A stretch of 64,000 nucleotides of DNA from Leptidea sinapis (lineage: Eukaryota; Arthropoda; Insecta; Lepidoptera; Pieridae). Positions within the stretch are counted from its first letter, which is position 1, and every line of letters begins with the position of its first letter. Where the stretch lies: contig NC_066286.1 of the NCBI RefSeq assembly GCF_905404315.1, positions 7,013,501-7,077,500 of the forward strand, in the 5' to 3' direction. Both the position numbers and the translations under genes were made by a program. Under the pieces are notes generated by a model. That model worked only from the letters and a program-made list of their open reading frames with translations, made no database searches and was not told the DNA's origin. Below are positions 12,501 to 22,254 of the stretch, in pieces.

Positions 12501-15500
12501 TACTACAAAGCTGTGGAATGAGCTTCCTTGTGCGGTTTTTCCGGGACAATACGACATTCCTACCTTAAAAAAAAAGCGCGTACACCTCACTTAAAGGCCG
12601 GCAACGCTCCTGTGATTCCTCTGGTGTTGCAAGTGGGCGGCGGTGATCACTTAACACCAGGTGACCCGTACGCTCGTTTGTCCTCCTATTTCATAAAAAA
12701 AAATATAAAGTACGTACGTAAAGTACCTTAAATATTGTAGATTAACATAAACTACGTAATATTTGACTGACAGAAGTCTTTATTTTAATTTAAAAAACAA
12801 TTTAAACTGCTTTCATAGATTTTTAAACATATTCCTGGTTGAACCGGGAATCGAACCCGCTACACGACTAGACATCACTGACACTTCTGCACTCTTTTAG
12901 CACTTGCTCCATGTTTCATTGCTTCCATGCATTTTCTGCATAAAGAACTGTCAATCACACCCATGGTAAATAGGTGCTTGTTTAACCTGGTCTGTCTCTG
13001 TGTAGTCTGATCAGACTCCGGGCAAACATCTTTTGTGTGGCCGGATTGTAGTATTTAAATTACTAATAATGAATAGTAGTTCTCGTCTTCTATTCTGTAT
13101 GACTCGATATTTTTTAACCGACTTCGAAAAGGAGGAGGGTTCCCAATTCAATTGGTATTTTTTTATGTATGTACACGAATAACTCTGACATTTATGATCC
13201 GATTTTCGTGATTCTTCTTTAATTTGATGCGGAATGTTTGCAATTTGGTCTCATATATAGTCTCAAGCCAAATGTAATAGCAGGTACCTACACTTGCCAC
13301 CTGTGACTTTGAGCGGGATAGCTTTGTCTAGAGAAAAACAAGCCAAGCGGGCAAGCACCGACTTAATCCCTATCAATAGATAGCACATACAAATAATAGT
13401 AGTTTATTAATATTAAAGGTATAAGATTTGCATAAAAGGTTTATTAAATTAAACCTCAATTAAGTTTTTTACCTAACGGGAATATTGTATTTATATGTGT
13501 GCATGGTTGATATGTATGCTAAATTTCAGGAAATGGATGTAAATCATGTTCATAGATATCTACTACGATGTCTGAAAGTATAGTAAAGCGGTGGTCAAAT
13601 AATTGTTTACGATTGGTTTACGCAGGTGGATGATGGCGACGAGGACGATGTGGTGCTGAAGTGTGAGCCCGTGGAGCAGGTGGTGGTGCGCGACGACGAG
13701 GACACGGACGACGAGACGGTCGCAGAACGAGATCAGCGGGACCAGCAGGCCGCGCTACTCGCCGTCACCATCAAGCAGGAGCCCATCGACCCGGGTGAGT
13801 ACATCTACAGATAGTGCTGTGACATAATTATATTGATAACTAAATTCATGATTGTAAATTTAAGCAATGCTTCAAGTTTACTATTTTACACTAGGCAGGG
13901 ATGTGCGTTCCATATATGCCTTTAAATAAATAAATACAGTTACTCAATATATAATAAAAATAAAATATTAAATAATAAAATTCATTTAGTTTAATTTGCT
14001 ACTATTTAAGTTTACCAAACTTCTATTGAACACCAACTCATTCAATATTTCCTTACGCTAGATACATACTACATTCGTACGGTAGGCAGTCCCAAAAATC
14101 CCTATACGACGCAACGAGTATTTCATAGATCTTATTTAGAAAAGTATTGGTCACAGTTAAACGATATTCAGCAATGTATGGGCGGCTAGGTAGGCATGCC
14201 TACTTCGATTTGTAACGAGATAAACCGATTACCTCACATCTGTCTTAAAACCTAGTACTGTCAGACTAGAGCGCGGTTCTACGACTAGTTAGATCTATCT
14301 ATAGTACTGACACTAAGTCAAAATGATGAAAAACTTATTTTATAAATTTTTTCATCATTTTAACATTAATAATTAAATTTCAAAATTTTTGTTCTGCTTA
14401 TTATTAACACACATGTCTAACATTTTTCGCCATTTCTCGTGCTTGATTAATAAATTGATGAATAAAAACTCGTTTTTTTTCTGTTGGTATGGAACCTGAT
14501 GGACTCGGATCAGTCATTTTTATAATCAAAAAAATAACACGGAATCGCAAGGTTCAAATCAACTCGGTCTGGTCTTGTTACAGTCGTATCATTACCTGTT
14601 ATGGGATAATGATTATTTAACGTCATGCTCATTTTACCACCTTTTGACATAAACAAAATTTATAACAAAGATATTCCATTCTTTTTAAGCTAATTTTATA
14701 ATTATATTTAATAATTTAAAATAATTTTTTAACTAATTGTGGAAACCTATAATTGGCTCTCTGTAATTATCTTAAGTATTATTTAAGTTTTTAAAGCTGT
14801 TGGTTTTCCAAATAAATAAAATAAAGCTTGGATATGCTGTTATTTGAACAGTTTTTCACTGGAAACTTTGTCATTGCGTGGCGTTGTGTTCAAAGCGCGG
14901 TCGAAACACAATACCATCACATTAAAATTAATTTGTCAACTTCTCTATAGAGGGCACTGATTGATACACAGACCCGCTTCGCCCGCCTACAAAGTAGGTA
15001 GCCGCCAATCGCCATCTTGTTTATTAATTTATTTGCCGCCATCGCTTTGCTTATTCATTATTGTTGTTGTTTGGTGTTCGTTGCGTGTTGAGTATATACT
15101 AATTTCCGTTTATATCCTTAAAATGCAAAGAGAATAGTTCCGAATTGACTGACAAGATATTTACTATATCTACTATGATATTTTTACGTAATTGGTGCAG
15201 TCCATCAATAAACTACTTCGAGGAGCAATTTCGACGCACGATGAGGAGAATGTAATGCAAACATTCGCTATACAGTATTACAATAAAAGAAGAAGGAAAT
15301 AATATGTTTATTTATTGTAACTTCAGTTCCTAATATCTACATTTCAGTAATTCTGCCATTAAATTTATGGCGGAATTCCTGTGTAAAATTAATATTACAA
15401 TTAAAACAACCATAATACAGGTATTTATGTTATACGTATATGTAGGTATAACCGAGGAAAGTTTCGCCAACTTCCCACGCGATGTCGCTTTTGCCTTGAA

Positions 15501-16161
15501 ATTGACTGACAACTCTATACCTATATTATTTAATGTACTCTGTGACTCTGCCTAATAGACGCGTAGACAGTTTTGCTTCAGACAATTTATGAGCGTGATT
15601 GTGAGAGTTGATTATTGTACTAAAACATCTTTTAGAATGATCGCCTACCATCATAACAACCAACTTACATGAATCACAAGAGCACTCTTAATCCTTAAGG
15701 TCAAAGTATAGGTGGACCACAATATAAATAGATAGCAAACTAGGCTTGCAAAGACAGGCTAAAATACATATTTTCTCACTATTCAATTTCATAAGATATT
15801 TCTTTTTATAGATGATGAGCCCATAATAACAGCGGAGGAGGAACACGTGGCGCCACCACCAGTAGAGATCATTCACAGCACCGTCACCTCATCCATTGAT
15901 GGCAACCTGCAACTGGAAGACGCCACCCCCACTGTGGCGTTTGGAGGGATCCGAATCAACATTAATAAAGTGCCCACCTTTGTGAACTCACCCGATGACA
16001 AGGTGCTTGACGATATCAGTGCTGATGATGAGCCTCTCCCGCCTGGAGAGGAAGAGGAACTGGAGTTTAAACTCAAGCCAACTTTGGAGGGAATTCAGTT
16101 TGGAAGACAGCCACCAGTGCAGCGAGGCAGTGAGCTGTCCGGACTTTGTTCAATCATGTGA
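587..16161 (+). CDS. Pcf11: Pcf11, pre-mRNA cleavage complex II protein (3' ten exons, N-terminus outside window)
   Basis: Nuclear scaffold of the mRNA 3'-end cleavage machinery (CF IIm with Clp1), which also dismantles elongating RNA polymerase II at terminators. Exons: 587-1319, 4944-5097, 5182-5483, 5563-7125, 8424-8754, 9257-9483, 9763-9989, 11207-11371, 13626-13794, 15812-16161. All junctions are GT-AG and the phases close exactly to 1407 codons including the TGA stop. Visible landmarks, numbered from the first residue here: RDPRL motifs in a basic, charged segment (1-244), LFGNEDVDLRQL (about 297-308), a Pro/Met-rich stretch (about 547-625), a beta-rich repeat array (about 660-875), two C-terminal zinc fingers (about 1028-1179), then acidic tracts and a conserved tail ending SGLCSIM. 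The finger pair around a YDLSDWVLYEEVEDLEE core is the Clp1-binding region of the family. The CTD-interaction domain must lie upstream; the 587 acceptor is in phase 0. Identification is firm. Confidence 0.93.
1924..2221. mobile_element. hAT-type MITE with 8-bp target duplication
   Basis: Terminal inverted repeats CAGGGAGCGTACATTTCATG (left) and the complement of CATGACTTGTACGCCCCTG (right) begin with the CAGGG typical of hAT elements. They are flanked by identical 8-bp direct repeats ATTATAGT at 1916-1923 and 2222-2229, the hAT hallmark. At 298 bp with no frame it is non-autonomous. Confidence 0.85.
2935..3200 (+). mobile_element. Probable LINE reverse-transcriptase relic
   Basis: A frame reads QGCPGVNFGSIYFD, resembling the GVPQGSxLGPLLF block of non-LTR reverse transcriptases, with further disrupted residues downstream. 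Very degraded; family not assignable. Confidence 0.35.
3875..3938 (+). mobile_element. LINE B 3' tail
   Basis: CGGCGGTGATCACTTAACA followed by TCGTTTGTCCT and an A-run matches the end of the LINE B copies at 12640-12700 and 44570-44637. It is a severe 5' truncation. Confidence 0.7.
4055..4290 (+). repeat. SINE-like head followed by LINE B-related tail
   Basis: Positions 4055-4120 look like a decayed tRNA head with a B-box-like GGTTCGATCC. Positions about 4150-4290 carry a LINE B-related tail (TGTGATTCCTCTGG, AGATGACCCGTACTCATGCT, CGTTTGTCC). Confidence 0.5.
5563..7125 (+). CDS. Pcf11: Pcf11 large central exon with Pro/Met-rich linker and tandem beta units
   Basis: This 1563-nt exon encodes 521 residues. 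It starts with a helical, Lys/Glu-rich stretch that includes ISIIMSQAKEQYNDGQLDKN, passes through a low-complexity Pro/Met segment (PPMPPMMPMFPPMGPF) containing RG/RFRG-like arginines, and ends in about 215 residues of repeating beta-strand pattern. The repeat reads roughly P-x-x-hydrophobic-x-(I/V)-(N/D)-G-x-x-(Y/F)-x-(I/V)-x-F-G, for example PKPIYVNGEKYFIRFSAL and PTREMYINDGWYECFFGG. A long middle region of this kind is expected in metazoan Pcf11, but I do not know a named fold for it. The acceptor is at 5561-5562 and the donor at 7126-7127. Confidence 0.9.
7581..7705. repeat. Perfect 29-bp inverted repeat, 67-bp loop
   Basis: The arm at 7581-7609 is the exact reverse complement of 7677-7705 (core GACGGGTACTCACGATA / TATCGTGAGTACCCGTC). 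It could be a young small MITE or a foldback. The frame at 7531-7743 spans it only because a palindrome is open on both strands. Confidence 0.85.
7759..8100 (-). mobile_element. Helitron-like 3' fragment (minus orientation)
   Basis: Read on the minus strand the segment ends in CAACGTTTACCGGGTCAGCTAG followed by T (shown here split as CAACGTTTACC then GGGTCAGCTAG), the CTRR-T pattern of Helitron 3' ends. The same terminus closes the repeat at 53025-53469. Interior blocks such as GTTATTTCAATATTACAAAC are typical of an abundant lepidopteran repeat. Confidence 0.5.
9257..9989 (+). CDS. Pcf11: Pcf11 exons 6-7: paired C-terminal zinc fingers flanking the Clp1-binding segment
   Basis: Exon 9257-9483 encodes CSGCGARF with a downstream HLDWHF, a C-x2-C...H-x3-H zinc finger, then YDLSDWVLYEEVEDLEER. 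Exon 9763-9989 encodes KSWFETGG and a second C-x2-C finger (HCALCGDTF ... EEWHL ... HPLC). The first phase-1 junction joins EER to EKSWF. In yeast and human Pcf11 the stretch between the two fingers contacts Clp1, so this exon pair is the functional heart of CF II. Both exons are strongly GC-rich against an AT-rich background, which is why spurious long frames appear on both strands here. Confidence 0.93.
10021..10345 (-). mobile_element. SINE-like family S1, copy 1
   Basis: Member of the most frequent repeat in the window. Diagnostic blocks on the plus strand: CATTACAATGCAGTG, GACACTACAATTGCGCTTGT, CACTAGCTATGGCGCCTTCA and CACCCTTGGGCCTGGGACTT. The 3' end of the element, TTTTATATGGC on this strand, points left. 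There are no open frames of note. Confidence 0.75.
10945..11185 (+). repeat. Repeat R3, copy 1 (probable LINE 3' end)
   Basis: GCTGAATATCTAAGTGATC, CAGAGCGCCATTTGTTTCC, TCTAAAGGAATCAATTTTGA and ATGCCTTTTA recur in the same order and orientation at 41003-41262. The pattern fits the 3' end of a widespread lepidopteran LINE, but no reverse-transcriptase frame is attached here. Confidence 0.6.
11207..16161 (+). CDS. Pcf11: Pcf11 exons 8-10: acidic C-terminal tail
   Basis: Three exons (11207-11371, 13626-13794, 15812-16161) encode an acidic tail with two copies of a lysine embedded in acidic context that read like SUMO acceptor sites (LKCEPVEQ and IKQEPIDP; the IKQEP form fits psi-K-x-E). The last exon carries a conserved block, FGGIRININKVPTFV, and ends in GLCSIM followed by TGA. 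The SUMO idea is inference from motif only. Introns of 2.25 and 2.0 kb separate them and hold LINE, SINE-like and other repeats. Confidence 0.88.
11745..12706 (+). mobile_element. LINE B copy with internal deletions
   Basis: Colinear with the reverse complement of 28725-30678, from the CATGGTCGGCAGGTGATCTT region through GCGAAGGCCTTTGATCGTGT (AKAFDRV), to the tail CGTTTGTCCTCCTATTTCAT followed by an A-run. Segments are missing around 12220 and 12365, and all frames are broken. It lies in the Pcf11 intron 11372-13625. Confidence 0.8.
12836..13300. repeat. tRNA-like SINE head and abundant lepidopteran repeat fragment
   Basis: At 12836-12890 a minus-strand B-box-like GGTTCGATTCCCGG pattern appears (plus strand GGGAATCGAACCCGC). 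At 13115-13270 the block AACCGACTTCGAAAAGGAGG with GTATTTTTTTATGTATGTAC is a common lepidopteran repeat of unassigned class. The rest of the intron up to 13625 is AT-rich. Confidence 0.45.
13795..15811 (+). other. Pcf11 last intron
   Basis: Mostly unique-looking AT-rich DNA. The only structure I can point to is a short hairpin at about 14321-14361 (AATGATGAAAAA ... TTTTTTCATCATT). Confidence 0.5.
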
Positions 16162-16224
16162 TTGGCAGCTGTTATTTTATTTTCAATCCGTCAATTTGTG
16201 TGTATATAATAATGAAATATGCTC

Positions 16225-17649
16225 AATAAATGATATGTTTTATAAACTGTGGCCAAATATACAGAGATATAATTGAAAATCTACTCATTCAGTGTAACTA
16301 TTGATATGCTATTCTTTTGATTTTCTTTTACAGTTTAGTTCAGTCACAAATATAATTTGATAATGAACTGTTAAAAATTATTTGATCAGTATATTCAAGA
16401 TCTCATAAACAGATGTGATGCTCAAGGTTCACCAAATTATCAAATGTTTTTTTTTTAATGAAATTGTTTACTTATCAATAATTGGCACTTACTTACTTAA
16501 TTTTATTTAATTTACTTTAAATCATGATTGTAATGTAATTGCCGCTGATTAGCAATAACTGTAAATAATTTTTAAAATGTCAATATATAATGTAGTTGTT
16601 TTGTGGGTAGTTGCATATAAATAGATTGATATTGACGTAATCATAACGTCATTAATTGTTTCGTAAATTTGTATCACTGCAAACGCGCGAGATACAGTAT
16701 TAAATAATTATGCCACGAAATATGCGTTATGAAAATAGAAAGCAATCCAAAACTTTAATTATTCAAAAATACATCAGTAACTTGATAAGGTTAATTTATT
16801 TTGCCCAAAATTGTACTTTTATAAATATTATCTTTTTAGAATCAAGCAATTATTGATTTATCTTTGGGGGAGGCTTTTGTCCAGCAGTGGATGTCTTCCA
16901 GCTGATGATGATGATGAAAATGAACTATCATTTTTGGGGCCACTGTAGAGTTTTCAAGTTTATACATTAATTTAATAAATAAATTTTATAAAATATATAC
17001 CCCCATAAGGTAAAAAGTCAGAAAACAAAAAAAACATATTGGCTGTAATTTTTTCTTCTAGTGTATACTTAGTTTATGGTTAGTGAAATAATATGTATAT
17101 TTGCGACTGAGGGGCAATGCGGGCTATAACGTATAAATCTTTCAAATTTGTGATTGTTATCACGATATAGTTTATATAGAATTTTGTATTGAATGAACGA
17201 AAATATTAGTAATACTGCCTTAAATTGATTAAACAAAAATATAACCGACAGTTTGTGCTGTAATTAAACTTTTTCCTGCAACTATTTATATCTTGTCACT
17301 TTCTACTTCTTCCTTGATTCCTAGAATTAATATCATTTAAGACATCATATTATCTGCCTAGCTTTAATTGCTTATAAATCTATGAAAAAACAAAACACCA
17401 CAAAAATGTGATAATATTATAGAAGTGGATTAAGAACATTTAATGAATAATTTACTTGTGTAAATATATTTTGTATCTATTATATGGAGTTAGTTTTGTT
17501 AGTGTTATTTTTAAGAATCTCTAGGCATTATAATTGATTATCAACAGTATGTGCACAAAGTTGTCGACAACTGTTCATTGTATTATTTACTTTCATGTTT
17601 AGGATAAATATGTGTTTGCTTATGTTATTGGGTTTTGGTTGTAAATAAA
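16225..17649 (+). promoter_or_regulatory. Pcf11 candidate poly(A) signals and long 3' region
   Basis: An AATAAA hexamer sits at 16225-16230, 64 nt after the stop, and a second at 17644-17649. The AT-rich stretch between them has no coding frame. It contains a short RTE-type LINE tail at about 16863-16915. Which signal is used cannot be told from sequence; a gene for a termination factor with distal and proximal signals is a plausible case of autoregulation through alternative polyadenylation, which is known for vertebrate PCF11, but here that is only inference. Confidence 0.45.
16863..16915 (+). mobile_element. RTE-type LINE 3' tail
   Basis: TTTGGGGGAGGCTTTTGTCC, AGCAGTGGATGTCTTCCAGC and TGATGATGATGATGA match the 3' end of the longer minus-strand fragment at 41549-41990. 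RTE elements end in such simple trinucleotide repeats. Confidence 0.65.
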
Positions 17650-18087
17650 GTTACTTTAATTATTGATAGAAGTTTTTAATCATGATGTTCCATTTGATAT
17701 CAAGATCATACAAAGGAAGTTTTTATATACATGAACAATGTTTGTTGGGGGTGTCGGAAAAAAATAAGCCGTCTGGGTGCTTTCAACCAAAACATTGTCT
17801 AAGCCCTTCGAGATATAACAAGATAATTTATAGTGGAATTGTGTATTTTAAATACTTTAAAAGCTGTTTACATTACCACTTTATATGTAATCCTTATCAG
17901 TTTATTACTACATATTATAAAATCATTAAGTTCCCATGGCTTTAGACTACATTATTCTCGAATACCTCGGTACATGCTAGTAAAAAAAATTATGTATAGA
18001 ACACAGTCTATTAGGTCAGTTGGTAAATAATAAATGATTCTGCGAATTAAATTTTTATTAACATTAACAGCATCTAATACATATTTT

Positions 18088-21000
18088 CTACATGCTACAA
18101 TTATGGGGCCACCTGGGGAATGGCAAAGTATCCTTGATATTTGGAATTGCACATATCACTTGTAGAAGCCTCTCTAAGCCCAGTCCGAAGCCACCTGTTG
18201 GTATGTTACCAAACTTTCTAAGCTCCAAATACCAGTTTAAAGATTCGGAGGGTAGTTTCAATTTTAATTTTTCATAATTGTCTTCCCTCAGACTGCCACC
18301 CACAATTTCGCCTGTTATTGGAGCCAATAAATCCAAGGCATCAACCTAAAAATCACAAACTATTATTAAAAAAAATCGAAGTTTTAAAACCTCAGTATAA
18401 AATTATTAAACCTTTAGTAGAACATTTCTAACTATATATTTGTAAAAGCTTATTTCACATTCAATGAGTATCAGTAGGTCGTAACTAGTTTAGACCAATC
18501 AGAGGTACTTCATCTTTTATCTTTAATTTATACACAAAATAACAATCTGTAGGACAGCAAAACAATAACAATGTTTTGACGTCTACTTTATGTGAATGCA
18601 AATGGTATTTTATTATACATATTTTTTTATGAAAAAGGAGAACAAACGAGGTCACCTGGTGTTAAGTGATCACCGCCGCCCACATTCTCTTGCAGCACCA
18701 GAGAAATCACAAGTGTTGCCAGCCTTTAAGGAAGGTGGGAAGAGCTTGTGTCTTCTATGGAGTCCTCTGTTGAGAATGTCGCAGAATGGAGTGAAATTAA
18801 CAAAAGCGCGTACTACCTACACCGTGTACGCGCTTTTTTTAATTTGCCCATGTCGTATCTACCCGCAACACCGCAGAAGGAAGCTAATTCAACTTTGTTT
18901 AATTTGTTGAATGTGGAAGAAAGTTCCTTGAAAACCGCGAGGAAAACTATGAAGGACGGACACACATCCAGATGGTGGAGATAATATCCAAATTTAATAT
19001 ATATACTAATAATTTCATATATGATAAGCAATACTCCATATGTGTCTGCAAGAATTTGGGCCGCATTGCCATGCTCTATTTAAGATGGCCAGTTTCTTTG
19101 AAGGCAATCTGGCTTTGCCCTCCAGATGACTGCGGAATCTGTAGGGTAGGATAGCACACAGCCTGGGGGCACTCCAGCGTTCACAGGCTTTCAGGTTAGG
19201 GCAATAGCCGTTGACAACAACCTGTATTTTGCACCCAGTGAGGAATCCAGAGTACCACTTACATAAACTCTAGGGAAGCCTAAATAATAAAAGTTTTAAG
19301 AGAACCACCTTGTGCCATAAACAATCAAAGGCCTATATCCAGGCTATCTGCTAGGCCTTCTCCCTTGGTTTTGCCGCCCCTGTATGTGTTAGCTATACCG
19401 AAGATCCCCTGTCAACCGACCATGGCAAAAGCCATACTGTCAGTAGTTTGTCAAGTGGTGACCCTCTAGGTAGGGCCCAAGAGCTGGCTGTTAAATCATG
19501 CTCTTCATGATTCTGGAGAGCAGCGGGGTAACAGCTATAGCTATTTTATATTATTAATATGATTTTTAAAATGCAACTTGTTGAGTTTCAGAATAAAATA
19601 GAAATATATTTATTTACCATATCACAATAACATAACATATTACAACATCACTTGGTAAAGTCATGACGCTACAGCTAGTTCGTAAAGGGGGGTAAAAACT
19701 GACAAAAAACTCCCAGGCCACCTTTTAAATCATGTTAACAAAATTGCTTAGCCTAATCAATATTATATATTAATCTACTGTAGTAAAGTCTGTAAAGCTG
19801 GAAAGGTTAAATTGGCTGAATTACTTGTTTTTTAGATCAAAATTTAGTGCTGAAAACAGATATTTGGTGCTGTGATAGGTGGATCAAAAATCAGAACACT
19901 GCAAACTTTTAATTAAGCTATCATTGTACCATTCGCGACCGCGTTAATATACAGTTGCAGCGGAATTCAAATGAGCTAATAATTTAGTGCTGCCATTGTA
20001 GCAGAGGATTTATGAATATTTTTTTTTTCAAACTACGGCTAGTATAACGACACCAGCAGTCTTAAGAGCTAGATGGAGAGTCTAAAACGAGAACTAGTGG
20101 AATTGAAAGATGTCACCATTTAGTGCTAATATCTATTTTCAGCACTTAATTTTGATCTAAAAAACGAGTGATTCGGCCAATTCAGCAGGACTTAACCTTT
20201 CTAGCTTTACATGTATACTATAGTAAGCCACCTTCCAATCAATTTCTTGAATTTATGCTCATTGAGTGCTAGTGTAATGTCCTGTATTTTATTGTAAAAT
20301 AGTAATAAATCTTTGAAGGAGCTGGAGCCCTTTACCCTAAGCTAACCTATTACATGGCATATACAGTGTATCCTTTCTTCTTGAATTTAAATCACTTTTT
20401 TAAATTCCTCTCAACATAAGCAGCTTTATGCATTGGTGGTATGTACCTCAAAATTATAATTTGTTCATTAATATGCATAATACAAAAATCTACTGGACTA
20501 TTTAGGTGTTTTTAGGAACCTGCTCGAATAAAAGTATTAAAACTTTGGCTTTAAAATCATATCACAAAATTGTTAAAACAAATCTCTGATGTTGTTTGCC
20601 CTTTATTTATATTCAGAACTAAGAAAGTGTAATAACTTATATAACAAAAACCCAAGAGTTCCCGTGACTGACCAACACAAATTGACCAGTGATGAAGTAG
20701 CCTGGAAATTTTTAAGATGACAATTAGAGTTTAGACAACATTGTGATTGCATGTAAAAGTATTTCTATAAATGAGATCATATCAGGATTGCACCATAATT
20801 ATATCATGTCTTGAATCTATGAATGACAACATAAATCATCCCGGACTGTTAGCGAGATTTGCTAAAGAGTTTTTTATAAACAAGCCGAAAAGCAATAAAT
20901 TTTATTGTAACACGAGCCCGTTGATCTTAGCATCGGTAACACGCGGCGGCTTAAGACGGGCATGAGCGCCATGCGCTTTGTGGCAGCTTTGCACCTCAGG

Positions 21001-22254
21001 GGTTATAAAATGAAATTTATATTTACCTTTTCTGGATCATTTTGTGATTCCTTCATATAAAATGATTTAAGTGATTTAGGCCACCTCACAATAAAAACTG
21101 GAACTCCATTGCAATAATCAACTAAGGCTAACTCTTGTTCCTTATTTATACCAACTTCTGCAGTATTCATACCTTTCTTATCTAAAATGTTCTTTGCTTC
21201 ATCGTAATTCAAAGTTATAAATTGTTTATTTAGCCATGTAGGAGTTGTGTTATTTTTGTCAATTAAATTCAAATCTTTTTCATTTGAATTTCTTATTTCA
21301 GTTAAAATGAACTTGAGAAAGTCCTCAATTGTATTTTGTAAATGTTCTAAAGTCTCACAAAATGCTAGTTCTCCTTCTAACATGTAAAATTCTGATAAAT
21401 GTAACCTTGATTTTGAGTTTTCTGCACGAAATGTTGGTCCAAATGTGTATACATTACCCATTCCTCTACAGACTGCTTCTAAGTGCAACTGACCAGACAC
21501 AGTGAGGAATGCTTTTGAGCCAAAATAAACTGTTTCACTATTAAGTCCCTGCTGCATCATTGATTTTACTGTTTCCTCATTATCTGGCAATACTTTGAAA
21601 TTTTCCCCAGCACCTTCACAATCATTTGATGTAATAATAGGTGTATGTATGTTTATATAATTTTTAGATGAAAAATACTTATGAATTAGTTGTGTTACAG
21701 AATGTCGAATTCTTAGCATGGCTGATATGTAGTTTGTTCGTGACCTAAGATGTAAGTACCGACGTAAGTATTCTGGAGGATGTGAAGTACGAGGATTAAA
21801 TGGATAGCCATCCAGAACAACACATTTTCCATAGATTTTAACATTCTCTGCGAGTAATTCAATTTGTCCCCGAGGACTTCTAGCTAGTTTTCCAGTGATG
21901 TTAACGGCACTGCCATAGGTAAGATCATTAGTTTTTAAGTGCTTTGGAATAGTAACTTGTAGTTTCTGAGCACAGGAACCATCACTTACATCTGCAAATA
22001 CCAATTCCTTTTGGACTCGTAAGCTCTTTACCCAACCCTAAAGAATTAGTAACACTTTAAAAAATATAGTAGGTACACTTATATATTAAGTTTAAATAGA
22101 AAACATTCCATCGAAATATCTTTATAACCTTAATTTCAACATTTTCCCCAAGTTCAGGCTTTTCTAATACAGAAGCTAGAACACTGTAATATTTCTTTAT
22201 ACCATGTTTAATACTAAGAAAATTGTTCAATTTACACGATACTTTGAGTAACAT
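18088..22254 (-). CDS. NARS2: Mitochondrial asparaginyl-tRNA synthetase (NARS2), complete
   Basis: Class IIb synthetase that charges mitochondrial tRNA-Asn. Exons on the minus strand: 22254-22129, 22037-21027, 18345-18088, summing to 464 codons plus stop, close to the usual length of about 477. The N-terminus (residues 1-30) is basic and free of acidic residues, as expected of a matrix-targeting peptide. An OB-fold anticodon-binding domain occupies about 43-130 (GWVKSLRVQKELVFADVSDG). Class II signatures follow: TPIITSNDCEGAGENF (motif 1 region), FGPTFRAENSKSRLHLSEFY (motif 2), and GGFGLGLERLL (motif 3) in the last exon, with the family ending NIKDTLPFPRWPHNC. Both splice junctions are phase 0. 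The 2.7-kb second intron is packed with repeats. A TTTATT (AATAAA on the minus strand) lies at 18054-18059, 29 nt past the stop. Confidence 0.95.
18625..19540 (-). mobile_element. LINE B 3' fragment, internally rearranged
   Basis: Matches the minus-oriented LINE B at 28725-30678 in order: the AAACGAG...GGTCACCTGGTG tail, the CCACACATCCAGATGG block near 18960-18980, then from about 19045 to 19540 the reverse-transcriptase part (CTGGGGGCACTCCAGCGTTC, CAATCAAAGGCC, GGAGAGCAGCGGGGTAA). All frames are broken. A piece at 18733-18800 lies in the opposite orientation. Confidence 0.75.
19600..19740. repeat. Repeat R5, uninterrupted copy
   Basis: Shares ordered blocks with 56340-56422 plus 56960-57060: ATATTTATTTA, ATAACATATT-CAACA-CACTTGGTA, AGTTCGTAAAGGGG and CTTTTAAATCAT. 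It serves as the empty-site counterpart of the inverted-repeat element in that other copy. Confidence 0.6.
19778..20223. mobile_element. Inverted-repeat MITE in NARS2 intron 2
   Basis: About 95 bp at the left (CTGTAGTAAAG, GTAAAGCTGGAAAGGTTAA, TGTTTTTTAGATCAAAATTT, AGTGCTGAAAACAGATAT) return inverted near 20107-20223 (TAGTGCTAATATCTATTTTC, AATTTTGATCTAAAAAACGA, AACCTTTCTAGCTTTACAT). The termini CTRTAG flanked by TA on both sides would fit a Tc1/mariner-type non-autonomous element. No transposase frame is present. Confidence 0.7.

Larger units (their letters stand above)
18346..21026 (-). other. NARS2 intron 2 (repeat-filled)
   Basis: The 2.7-kb intron between the NARS2 catalytic exons holds, in order, a LINE B remnant with an internal inversion (18625-19540), a LINE-like tail repeat (19600-19740) and an inverted-repeat element (19778-20223). 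From 20224 to 21026 I see only AT-rich sequence without recognisable content. Confidence 0.7.
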
